Positions 1-7,914 of a stretch of 64,000 nt of DNA are shown in pieces. This DNA is from JBBSJZ01 sp041751935 (GTDB lineage: Bacteria; Planctomycetota; Planctomycetia; Pirellulales; Pirellulaceae). The position numbers were made by a program, and so were the translations under genes. The stretch is taken from contig JBGSIA010000025.1 in assembly GCA_041751935.1 (NCBI GenBank), positions 1-64,000 of the forward strand. Reading direction: 5' to 3'. Positions within the stretch are counted from its first letter, which is position 1. The number at the start of each line of letters is the position of its first letter. The notes under the pieces were generated by a model. The model searched no databases. It saw only the letters and a list, made by a program, of their open reading frames with translations, and was not told the origin of the DNA.

Positions 1-340
1 CTGGTGTAGACTTGGACATAATGTTTTTCCTGAAGCAGGAGGAGTTACTAAGCTGCTCGCAGTGAACAGCTCCTCCTGCCAGGATGCTTCGAGAGAATCC
101 AAGTGCACTAAACCGCCGCGCCAGCGGCTTACTTGAACCAGATGTTGCAGGGGGCAAGGGTCGTTTTTCAACTTCGTACAGTCTGACCGTTTCTTCGACG
201 ATTTGGCACAATTCGGTAAAGACCAATTTCTCATCATCGCCATGGCATCCTCCATAAAAGAGGCCTGGGCAACTGCCAACTAAGCACTGATCCTCCTCGG
301 ACCATTCGACCAATTTAACGTATCTGCTGGCAGGATTCAT
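1..340 (-). CDS. hicB: HicB-family antitoxin, C-terminus beyond window edge
   Basis: The frame is open from the ATG at 340 to the window edge (113 codons, no stop seen). Its first ~75 residues carry HicB features: an opening MNPASRYVKLVEWSEED, then SCPGLFYGGCHGDDE, LCQIVEETVRLYE and PLPPATSG. HicB antitoxins of this type neutralise the HicA mRNA interferase and usually repress their own operon through a C-terminal DNA-binding tail. The ATG overlaps the toxin stop codon (ATGA at 337-340), the usual toxin-first coupling of this TA type. The last ~35 codons match the expected helical tail less well, so a frameshift there is possible. Because the partner toxin is broken, this may be a solitary antitoxin or a decaying gene. 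Confidence 0.65.
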   Translation of the reverse strand, partial: MNPASRYVKLVEWSEEDQCLVGSCPGLFYGGCHGDDEKLVFTELCQIVEETVRLYEVEKRPLPPATSGSSKPLARRFSALGFSRSILAGGAVHCEQLSNSSCFRKNIMSKSTP

Positions 341-538
341 GACTTGGATTCCTCGATGGCTCTGCTTACTGCTCGCTCCTGGTACTTTTTCGCACCGTCG
401 CCAGCTTTCCCCGAAATAGTAACCGATCTTGCAACTTTCGGATGGTCAAAGTTTCGGTGACTCCCTTTCCCTCCGCGATCCTGCTGCCTCCAATTCAGCG
501 ATAAGTTCCTGGATCTTCCTTGGCACAATAAAATCCAT
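337..538 (-). pseudogene. hicA: HicA-family mRNA interferase toxin, frameshifted
   Basis: HicA toxins are small dsRBD-like RNases that cleave mRNA with a histidine in a GSH motif. Reading from the ATG at 538 gives a normal N-terminus (VPRKIQELIAELEAAG). The remainder, including DRGGKGSHRNF with the catalytic His and VTISGKAGDGAKKYQ, lies in another frame. The break is near 476-484, where the sequence jumps from LEAAG straight to DRGGKG. Compared with the usual AGF-x-DRGGKG, about eight bases seem to be missing, perhaps deleted between short GAT repeats. In the first frame translation stops soon after the break. The toxin is therefore probably inactive. The downstream hicB overlaps by four bases. 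Confidence 0.7.
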
Positions 539-685
539 TAAAGAAGTGGCATTTGCCTCATTCTATCCACCGTAACTTCCCGATTCCAGCGATTCGGGCG
601 CTGCAGTCGACACGCCGAAAGCATTGGGTCGCGAGAATATTGGGCAGACTAGAGCACATGCTATTTTCACCCAGGTTGCCAAATC

Positions 686-763
686 GGCTATCGCGGTAGG
701 GATGGCTGTTGCCAGCCGCCCCCGCACAGTTCCATACTTGAAGAACTACCTCATACGGCTCCT
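686..763 (-). other. Group II intron 3' structural remnant (domain V/VI-like)
   Basis: Just past the stop of the decayed reverse transcriptase, the minus strand reads GAGCCGTATGAGGTAG, resembling the GAGCCGTATGCGG start of a bacterial group II domain V region. It is followed by a G/C-rich hairpin with arms GGCTG and CAGCC. The pairing half of domain V (expected ACGGTTC) reads ATGGAAC, so the helix is damaged. This fits the 3' end of a dead intron. The exact intron boundary cannot be set by eye. Confidence 0.45.
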
Positions 764-1353
764 CCATTGGGTCGACCGCGAAAGCGTTGGTCTGGGTACG
801 GGGGGATGATCTTCGGTGTCGGCAACACGCGGCGAACCAGCCACTGCATCCGAGACCATGTCCAGCGATGACGTTGTGAACGGTTCCGCAACGTACATTG
901 CCAGAGCTTGGTGATCTCGTCACGAAACTGTTGCAGTCGAATCTTGTTGCCGGGGATCGCATGGTAGTTGTACCAGCCTTAAATCACCCGCGACAACCAT
1001 CGACCAATCGAACCGATATCCCAGTGGCGTCGACGCCTCAGCAACTCTTTCACTGCCGCAAGTTTGGATCGCATTCGTTTCGCAATACTCTCGCGAGCAA
1101 TTGTGAACCATTCGTGACTGCGAGTCTTCCCACAACGATGGGTGAACCCCAGAAAGTCGAATGTCTCCGGCTTGCCTTCGTCACGTTCCTTAAGACGTTC
1201 GATCGCAAAGCGACCGAACTCGATCCAACGAGCCTTCATTTCGTGAAGCTTCAAACCAAACTTAGCGAAACGGGCTCGGCGTTCTTCCAAACACGCCTCT
1301 GCCTCGCCTTTACGTTCAAAGCCGACACGAAATCGTCGCCGTAACGAACCTGC
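751..1353 (-). pseudogene. ltrA: Group II intron reverse transcriptase/maturase, C-terminal fragment
   Basis: This is the C-terminal part of a group II intron-encoded protein (RT active site, maturase domain X) in broken frames. The catalytic motif VRYGDDFV is at 1326-1349. One base later a frameshift moves into GFERKGEAEACLEERRARF, followed by ETFDFLGFTHRCGKTRSHEWF, a hallmark of this family. A TAA interrupts the frame after GRWLSRVI, where the family normally reads a glutamine (CAA to TAA). The frame then continues GWYNYHAIPGNKIRLQQF to a stop at 751-753. The N-terminal RT domains are absent upstream. At least one frameshift, one nonsense codon and a 5' truncation make it inactive. Confidence 0.85.
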
Positions 1354-1651
1354 AAAGCTCACCCTAGCGCATCTCAGTGAAGCCTTCAAAGAGCACCCGC
1401 TCTCCCCAATCGCTGCCTTCGGAGCAGCTTTGCAATCCTTCTTCATCTGAGTCTTGTTGGGCTCCAGTGTAAGAACGCTGCGGCGAGAATTTGAACAACA
1501 TCGACCTGATGATGATTCATGGTCACGACTTCTTACCGGCAGTGGATATCCTGAAGAACTGGCTCGAGGAGTACCAACGCGACCTCCGATGTAGCAACCC
1601 TGCAGCGGAATCCGTTGCCAAGTAACCATTCCCGTCCTGACTACCAAGCAA

Positions 1652-1686
1652 GTGCGATCGCCCGACCAAAGCGATCGCACTTTTTT
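1652..1686 (+). terminator. Strong rho-independent terminator
   Basis: A perfect 10-bp stem (GTGCGATCGC / GCGATCGCAC) with a 9-nt loop is followed by six T residues. It lies 26 bp after the stop of a 38-codon plus-strand frame (1509-1625, beginning MMIHGHDFLPAVDILKNW) that I do not recognise. Either a small gene or the tail of a lost gene could once have used it. Confidence 0.75.
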
Positions 1687-1794
1687 ATGTAGGTGCCTCG
1701 ATCCAGCGAGTCATCATTCATAATCCGGGTCAACTCGGCGAACGGAGTCGTATCAAGGCGACGGTAAAACTTAGCTGTCAAAAAAAGTAAGACC

Positions 1795-1935
1795 ACAATT
1801 CGGTCGGCGATATACGGGTCTACAAATCGGATCGCAACCGCTTCTCTAGAATTCACAACAATTCGGCCAACACCCAAACAGAGAGCCTTAAATCTCTACA
1901 GTCACAATTCGGCCAAAAATGCGACCATAATTCGG
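1795..1935. repeat. Cluster of four ACAATTCGGCC-type direct repeats
   Basis: Four copies of A(C/T)AATTCGG, three extended to ATTCGGCC, begin at 1795, 1858, 1904 and 1927. The spacing shrinks (63, 46, 23 bp). No convincing gene lies between 1690 and 2141. A 78-codon minus-strand frame here has no recognisable features. The repeats may be binding sites or leftovers of a mobile element. Confidence 0.35.
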
Positions 1936-2141
1936 CCCGTAACAGCTGGCCCCTTCTTTCACTTCTTTTTTCCTACGGTTGGTCATGTCACGACGTCAAC
2001 TGCGATTGTCACATCACGGCCCGTGATGCATTGCGAGTCATCAATCATCTTGAACGGCCCGTGCCGTCCGCGATTATGGGCTCGGGAATCGGTGCCTCGT
2101 CTCACCCGCACGAGTTAGGCCGGGGTTGTTCATCAGGCAAG

Positions 2142-4625
2142 TTAACGACGTTCAATGACCGAGGTTCTGGCGATGCGATGGCTGGATGAATTGTCCTTTC
2201 GCGGACGAGCGACGTGAACGTGATTACGTCCACCCGCAGGAATCAAGTCCGATGTCCCCAATAACTCAGTTGCCTTCGCCAAAACGCCACTGGAAGTGAC
2301 GACCACTGCGCGCGGATGAGCCTGCATGTACTTGGAGAACTCAGCTTGTTCTTTACTGGTAAACTCCTCGACATTTGCTCCAGCGAGAAACAAACTCGAA
2401 CCGTAGGCTTCGCGTCCGAAATAAACGACCGGTTGAGTCTTGTCTTGCTGCCAGGCTCTACCGGCATGCAGGCTGACGCTGCGTGATGTGGCAATCAGCG
2501 GAACAAGTTCCGCGAACACAAAAACAACCATGCCAGCAGCAGCGAAGGATGTGAACACCCATCCTGGCGTCGAAGAAGTGCGGCGATTCGACCAGATGGC
2601 CACAATCGTTACACCCATGACGATGCAACCAACAATCGCCAACCACGTAGCAACTCGTAGTTCCCCGGCGATCCGCCAATCCACCATCGCAACCGCAGCC
2701 ACGCAACCAACCAAAATTGCCGTCGCGCGACGCGGGAATGCTTTTAAGAACATCGAGATCCGATTATTCAAATCGTGATTCAAGACACAGTGCTCCACTA
2801 GGCTGCCGACCAATAGGGCCAGTAGCGGAAGCGAGGGCAGAATATACGTTGCCAACTTGCAACTCGAAAGCGAAAAGAACCCAATGACCCACAGGGTACT
2901 GAGTAACAGAAAGCCAAGATCTTTGCTGCGGTGTGTGCGATACGAGGGGGCTCGACCCAACAGAAATACCGCCAGAGACGGAAGCAACATCGATGCCGGA
3001 AACATGCCCGCCAGCACAATCGGGATGTAAAACCAGAATGGCTGAAGATGATTGAAGCCGCCAGCAAACCGCGCGAGGTTATGCTTGACAAAAAAGTAGC
3101 TCAAAAATTCGGGGTTCGCGACCGACACCGCAACGAACCAGGGAGTCGCCATCACCAGCACGACGCCTGCCAGCACGAGCCACTGTCGTAACCGATACGT
3201 CAGCGTCTCACCGCTGAGCCATCCGAACGCAACCAGCGGCGGCACGCAAAGTACTAGTGCCACGGGGCCTTTCGTCAACACGCCCAGAGCGACTGCGACA
3301 CTCGCCAGCATCCACCAACCAGAGAAAGCATTGGAGCACTTCTTTGTATTGCCAAGATAGCCGCAAAGTAAACAAGCTGTCGTACAGCAAGTTAACAGCG
3401 CGTCCATGATTACAAAACGACCGGCCAACACAAAACCGCCGGACAGCAAGAGGGCGACAGCACCACAAAAAGCGGCGCGACGACCAACCAAATGGCGACC
3501 GATGGCAAACAGCATCAGTACGGTGAGCACCGCGCTCAGTGCCGTTGGCAATCTTGCCGCGGCTTCGTTCATTCCAAAAACCGACATGCTTGCCGCTGTT
3601 AACCAATACAGCAACGGCGGCTTATCCAAGTAGGGCTCGCCGGCTAGGGTTGGTGTGATCCAATCTCCTGTTTGTATCATTTCCAACGAAATCTGGACGT
3701 ACCGTGACTCGTCCGGTTCAATGAGGGGATAAGAAAGGTTCGGCAGTAATACTGCACAGCAAACCAAAATCAAACCCAGTAGCAGCGTGAACTCCTGGCG
3801 AAGCGAGAAACTTGATTCAGTTCTGGAACTGGCGATGGCCGTATTGGGAAACAGGATCGTATTGAACCAAAATTTTAAGATCGAACCGATCACCGGAATG
3901 GTGTGCAGTGGCGACACCGTGCTCTCACCTCCGGCGCGAGGGCGGTGCGTCACACCGACTTCCACGACGGTGTTTTCTTGAATACGAGCTTTGGTCAAAA
4001 CTTCACTGTTGACGAAAAAACCTTGTGATTCGATGGAGATGCCTTGAATCACCTCGCGATGAAAAACCTTCATCGCACAGTCCACGTCACGGACGCCTGT
4101 ACCCAAGAGCAATTGCACGATTGAGTTGTAAACGCGCGAGTACACCTTGCGTAACCAAGGGTCTTGGCGATCGATCCGGTACCCGCACACGATGTCGTAG
4201 TCACGTGCGAGGAACATCAGCCGCTCGAGTTCCCGCAGGTCGAATTGGCAATCGGAGTCGGTGAACGAGACGAGTTCCATTTTGGCTTCACGAAAGCCCC
4301 GAGCCAAAGCTGCGCCATAGCCAAGATTTCTAGGTTGGCTGAGCAAACGCACGTTGGGTCGGGTCGCCGCGAAACGATTAACGACGTCTGCCGTACCGTC
4401 ACTGCAGCCATCGTCGACGACAAGGATTTCGAAATCGCTACATAAATGCGAAAGTGCCGCTTCCGCTTCGCAAATAGCTTGCTCGATCGTATCACACTCA
4501 TTGAATGCGGGGAGCACGAGCGAAAGCGTCGGATGTCGCTGGGGTTCAACCGACGCCGGCACCGATGCGTCGAGTTTAAAAGCAGAATTTCCACCTGCCG
4601 ATGCAGCCAATTCCGTCGCGTCCAT
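2142..4625 (-). CDS. Fused GT2 - GT39 (ArnT-like) membrane glycosyltransferase
   Basis: About 827 residues in two enzymes. Residues ~30-250 form a family 2 glycosyltransferase of the DPM/undecaprenyl-phosphate type, with LVLPAFNECDTIEQA, VVDDGCSDGT and an acidic TDSDCQFD at the usual metal/nucleotide site. Residues ~270-810 form a family 39/ArnT-like polytopic transferase with EPDESRYVQISLEM, LDKPPLLYW and many hydrophobic segments. The likely logic is that the GT2 part charges a polyprenyl-phosphate carrier with a sugar and the GT39 part transfers it on the periplasmic side. Substrates cannot be read. The ATG at 4625 follows a purine-rich AGAAAGAAGACGAC stretch. An ATG at 4673 and a TTG at 4685 are in frame upstream. 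Confidence 0.85.
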   Translation of the reverse strand: MDATELAASAGGNSAFKLDASVPASVEPQRHPTLSLVLPAFNECDTIEQAICEAEAALSHLCSDFEILVVDDGCSDGTADVVNRFAATRPNVRLLSQPRNLGYGAALARGFREAKMELVSFTDSDCQFDLRELERLMFLARDYDIVCGYRIDRQDPWLRKVYSRVYNSIVQLLLGTGVRDVDCAMKVFHREVIQGISIESQGFFVNSEVLTKARIQENTVVEVGVTHRPRAGGESTVSPLHTIPVIGSILKFWFNTILFPNTAIASSRTESSFSLRQEFTLLLGLILVCCAVLLPNLSYPLIEPDESRYVQISLEMIQTGDWITPTLAGEPYLDKPPLLYWLTAASMSVFGMNEAAARLPTALSAVLTVLMLFAIGRHLVGRRAAFCGAVALLLSGGFVLAGRFVIMDALLTCCTTACLLCGYLGNTKKCSNAFSGWWMLASVAVALGVLTKGPVALVLCVPPLVAFGWLSGETLTYRLRQWLVLAGVVLVMATPWFVAVSVANPEFLSYFFVKHNLARFAGGFNHLQPFWFYIPIVLAGMFPASMLLPSLAVFLLGRAPSYRTHRSKDLGFLLLSTLWVIGFFSLSSCKLATYILPSLPLLALLVGSLVEHCVLNHDLNNRISMFLKAFPRRATAILVGCVAAVAMVDWRIAGELRVATWLAIVGCIVMGVTIVAIWSNRRTSSTPGWVFTSFAAAGMVVFVFAELVPLIATSRSVSLHAGRAWQQDKTQPVVYFGREAYGSSLFLAGANVEEFTSKEQAEFSKYMQAHPRAVVVTSSGVLAKATELLGTSDLIPAGGRNHVHVARPRKDNSSSHRIARTSVIERR

Positions 4626-4899
4626 GTCGTCTTCTTTCTGTCTTGCTCGGAGTTGCGGTTTTCCACCGAGCATCCCTGTGGTCAACTACGACATCAATAC
4701 AACTCCTTGCCTCTTAGCACAATACGAATACTAAGCCTTTCGGAGTTTAGAAGTCGGATCGACGGTCGACTTCGCCGCCGGCGCTCGCAATTTGCCCTAG
4801 AGTCCTCCCATGCCAATTGTCGTGCGACCCAGCGCCAGAGCAATCGATTATCGTATTCAACTGCACTGAACCTCCCATTTTATCGACTGGAGTCTGTCC

Positions 4900-6045
4900 A
4901 TGATTCGGATCTTTGTCCTTTCCTTGCTGTTCACCACCTGCCTGTACTCGGCAGCCACAGCTCAAGATGCCCCGGCAACCGCGAAGCTCGATCCGGCCAT
5001 GGATATCAACAAGTCCGCCGGGGACGGTTTGATGTGGCACGATGTCACGGACTGGGGGGTCGAAGGCCGAATTTTGTCGGACCAAGAACGAGATCGTTGG
5101 TTCGATCGGTTTCCCAGATCGGCTGACGGACGGGTAACAAGCAATGTTTGGAACTTGAGTCGCGACAGTGCGGGCATGATGGTTCGATTTCGCACCGACG
5201 CCACCGCGATCCACGTGAACTACGAACTTCGCAAATCGAATCTGGCGATGCCGCACATGCCCGCGACGGGTGTGAGCGGCGTGGACCTCTACGCTCGCGA
5301 CGTCGACGGTGTCTGGAAATGGGTGCAGGTCGTGAAACCCGCCGCGGTGAAAGTGAAAGCGGAGATCATCAGTGGCATGGCTCCCGGCACTCGCGAATTT
5401 GCTGCCTACCTGCCGTTGTACAACGGAGTTGAATCGTTGAGTATCGGCGTTCCCAAGGGCAGCAGTTTCACGGGACTGGAGCCACGAAGAAAGCCGATTG
5501 TGTTTTACGGCACCAGCATCACGCATGGTGCATGTGCCAGCCGCCCAGGCATGGTTCACACAGCAATCTTGGGTCGATGGTTGGATCGACCGGTCGTCAA
5601 TTTAGGTTTTTCCGGCAATGGCAAAATGGATTCCGCAGTTGGCGAGTACTTAGTCCAAATTGATGCAGCCGCTTTTGTTATCGACTGCTTACCGAATATG
5701 GGCGCCGATGAGGTGACGGCGAAGTGCATCCCGCTGGTAAAACAGTTGCGCCAGGCAAAACCCACGACACCGATCGTCTTGGTGGAAGATCGGCGTAACA
5801 CCAATGATTGGATCTTGCCGTCGCGCCGCGAGCACCACACACGCAATCATGCGGCGCTGCAAGCGGCGTTTGAGCAGTTGCAAAAAGAAGGCGTACCGAA
5901 CTTGCATTACATCGCTGGCGATCACTTGTACGGCGACGATACCGAAGGGGCTACCGACGCATCGCACGCCAGTGACCTGGGGTTCATGCGCCAAGCCAAA
6001 GTCTTTGAGCCTGTCTTGAGACAAGCGATTTCCCAGAGCAATTAG
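4900..6045 (+). CDS. Secreted SGNH/GDSL hydrolase with GxDLY domain
   Basis: 381 residues. A signal peptide (MIRIFVLSLLFTTCLYSAATAQ) predicts export. An N-terminal beta domain carries the GVDLY motif (residues ~120-135, SGNH_hydro_N/GxDLY type). The hydrolase domain follows, with the nucleophile Ser in FYGTSITHG, an oxyanion Gly/Asn region (NLGFSGNGKMD) and a C-terminal DASHASDLG supplying Asp and His. Members of this two-domain family are esterases or carbohydrate deacetylases; the substrate is unknown. Its stop lies two bases from the stop of the convergent sigma-54 activator gene. No operon partner is visible. Confidence 0.85.
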   Translation: MIRIFVLSLLFTTCLYSAATAQDAPATAKLDPAMDINKSAGDGLMWHDVTDWGVEGRILSDQERDRWFDRFPRSADGRVTSNVWNLSRDSAGMMVRFRTDATAIHVNYELRKSNLAMPHMPATGVSGVDLYARDVDGVWKWVQVVKPAAVKVKAEIISGMAPGTREFAAYLPLYNGVESLSIGVPKGSSFTGLEPRRKPIVFYGTSITHGACASRPGMVHTAILGRWLDRPVVNLGFSGNGKMDSAVGEYLVQIDAAAFVIDCLPNMGADEVTAKCIPLVKQLRQAKPTTPIVLVEDRRNTNDWILPSRREHHTRNHAALQAAFEQLQKEGVPNLHYIAGDHLYGDDTEGATDASHASDLGFMRQAKVFEPVLRQAISQSN

Positions 6046-6047
6046 CG

Positions 6048-7481
6048 TTATTCGTTCTTGTATTGATCCAAGCGACGATACAGCGTCCGCGCGCCGATTC
6101 CCAACACTTTGGCGGCTTCTTCACGATTGCCGCCTGTGAGCGCGAGCGTCTGTTCGATCGCCCAACGCTCGATCGTTTCCAGCGGTTGCCCAATCAGTGC
6201 CGATTCCCCGCCGCCACCGAGCGTCACTGGCTCTAACTCCGGCGATTCGCTGTCCTCGTCGAGCAGTTCTGGTGGCAAGTCATCCAAATCGAGTGTGCCA
6301 TCGGTATCCAGTACCACCATCGTCTCGACAAAATTGCGGAGCTGGCGAACGTTGCCGGGCCAATCGTAAGCGAAGAACTTCTTCGTCACCGCAGGAGAAA
6401 AGTGGGCTGTCGACTTGTCGTGTCGCCGCAGAAAGAACTTTCGAAAGTGATCCATCAAGGGAATAACATCCTCGCGACGCGTCCGCAAAGGCGGAAGCTC
6501 GACCGTGACCACCTTCAAGCGAAAGTACAGATCGTTGCGAAAGATTCCTGCGTCGACCATTTCTTCTAGCGGTCGATTCGTGGCCGAGATCAATCGCACG
6601 TTGACTTTGATGGTCTTGTTGTCACCGACGCGAGTGATTTGACTTTCTTCGAGAACACGCAGCAATTTAATTTGGGTGTTCATCGGCATGTCACCGACTT
6701 CGTCCAAGAACAAGGTTCCGCCATTCGCATACTGAAACGCACCTTCACGATCAGAAACAGCGTCGGTGAACGAACCCTTGACATGTCCGAACAACTCGCT
6801 CTCCACCAAGTTCTCCGAGACAGCACGAGTATTCAATGCCACGATGCGTTTGTTGCGTCGTGGGCTGTTTTGATGGATCGCCTGGGCGATCATTTCTTTG
6901 CCGGTGCCGCTTTCCCCAGTGATCAACACGGTGGCATCGGTTGCCGCGATACGGCGCAGACGATCGATGACCGTCTGCATTTTCTTGCTGGTATAGATAA
7001 TTCCTTCAAAGCCGAAACGTTCGTCAAGTCGTTGTAGCAATTCCGTGTTGCGTCGACGCAGGGAAACAGCTTCGGACGCCTTTTCGACAATCGCTCGCAA
7101 ACGATTGGGCGTGATCGGTTTTTCCAGGAAATTAAAGGCCCCTTTTTGCATTGCTTCGACGGCGATCGGTACCGTCGCGTGGCCAGTGACCATCACGACT
7201 TCACAGTCGGGCAACCGTTCTCGGGACAGTTTTAGAATTTTCATCCCGTCAACTTCGTTCATCACCATGTCAGTGATCACGATATCGTAGGTTTCCCGCT
7301 CAATGAGCTTCGCAGCCTCGGGACCGCTGGTGGCGACCTCACATTTGTAACCCACTTTTTCTAAGCTTTCCGTCATCGCGCGGGCGTGGGCGGCCTCGTT
7401 GTCGACCACAAGGACCCGCAACTCGCCGGGTGAGAACGAGAGGGAATTTTCAGCGATAGGATTGTTGTTACTGGTGGACAT
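6048..7481 (-). CDS. NtrC-family sigma-54-dependent response regulator
   Basis: 477 residues from the ATG at 7481. An in-frame upstream extension to 7571 looks non-coding. A receiver domain (residues ~20-135) has phospho-acceptor Asp71 in IVITDMVMN. An AAA+ domain follows with Walker A GESGTGKE and Walker B GGTLFLDEVGDM, then a Fis-type HTH at the C-terminus (NREEAAKVLGIGARTLYRRL). It would activate sigma-54 promoters when phosphorylated. The loop that touches sigma-54 reads GSFTDA rather than the canonical GAFTGA. No partner kinase lies next to it: the gene is convergent with the SGNH hydrolase and divergent from cheA. Confidence 0.93.
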   Translation of the reverse strand: MSTSNNNPIAENSLSFSPGELRVLVVDNEAAHARAMTESLEKVGYKCEVATSGPEAAKLIERETYDIVITDMVMNEVDGMKILKLSRERLPDCEVVMVTGHATVPIAVEAMQKGAFNFLEKPITPNRLRAIVEKASEAVSLRRRNTELLQRLDERFGFEGIIYTSKKMQTVIDRLRRIAATDATVLITGESGTGKEMIAQAIHQNSPRRNKRIVALNTRAVSENLVESELFGHVKGSFTDAVSDREGAFQYANGGTLFLDEVGDMPMNTQIKLLRVLEESQITRVGDNKTIKVNVRLISATNRPLEEMVDAGIFRNDLYFRLKVVTVELPPLRTRREDVIPLMDHFRKFFLRRHDKSTAHFSPAVTKKFFAYDWPGNVRQLRNFVETMVVLDTDGTLDLDDLPPELLDEDSESPELEPVTLGGGGESALIGQPLETIERWAIEQTLALTGGNREEAAKVLGIGARTLYRRLDQYKNE

Positions 7482-7914
7482 GATGTTAACTTCGTGTTCC
7501 GCTCGGACGTCAAGCACGATGCTACGCGAGATCAGGCTGGAGGTAAAACCCCCGCTGCCGCTTCGACGCACCCCAGGTCATCGTTGTCCCGGTTTCTTGA
7601 TGTCGGTACCGATTGATCAGTTGCTGAGGATAAAGTCGAATGATCGGATTATTCAGGCTGAATTTCAGGCGAAAAAGCTGAAGTGGAAGCCCGTATTTGC
7701 GTTGCGTGCCTGCGCCAAGGGCGGAACGTCGAGCTTGAAAGCGACAAAGGTTCCGGCCGTGCGGGTCTCCATGGAGCGATTGTTGTCGTTTCGCCGCCTG
7801 AACCGCTTGGAATTTACTGGACGTGATTATCATGGGACATGATTATTATGGGACGCGCGTGCGTCCCTGTCGTGACGTATCTGTTGAGCATTTCGAGAAC
7901 CGCCAAAGCCGACA
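7482..7914. other. Divergent intergenic region between sigma-54 activator and cheA
   Basis: About 430 bp that must carry the promoters of both flanking genes. I see no clear -35/-10 pair, -24/-12 element, hairpin or convincing gene. A 35-codon minus-strand frame (7665-7772, METRTAGTFVAFKLDVPP...) has protein-like composition but no recognisable match or good ribosome site. Confidence 0.4.

Noticed and set aside
1509..1625. Small plus-strand gene (38 codons) ahead of the strong terminator
   Set aside because: No ribosome site, family match or conserved motif; it lies opposite other debris, so I only mention it with the terminator.
1641..1877. 78-codon minus-strand frame over the ATTCGGCC repeats
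   Set aside because: It spans the terminator and repeats and has no recognisable features.
7665..7772. Short minus-strand frame between the sigma-54 activator and cheA
   Set aside because: Only 35 codons, no recognisable motif and no ribosome-binding sequence.
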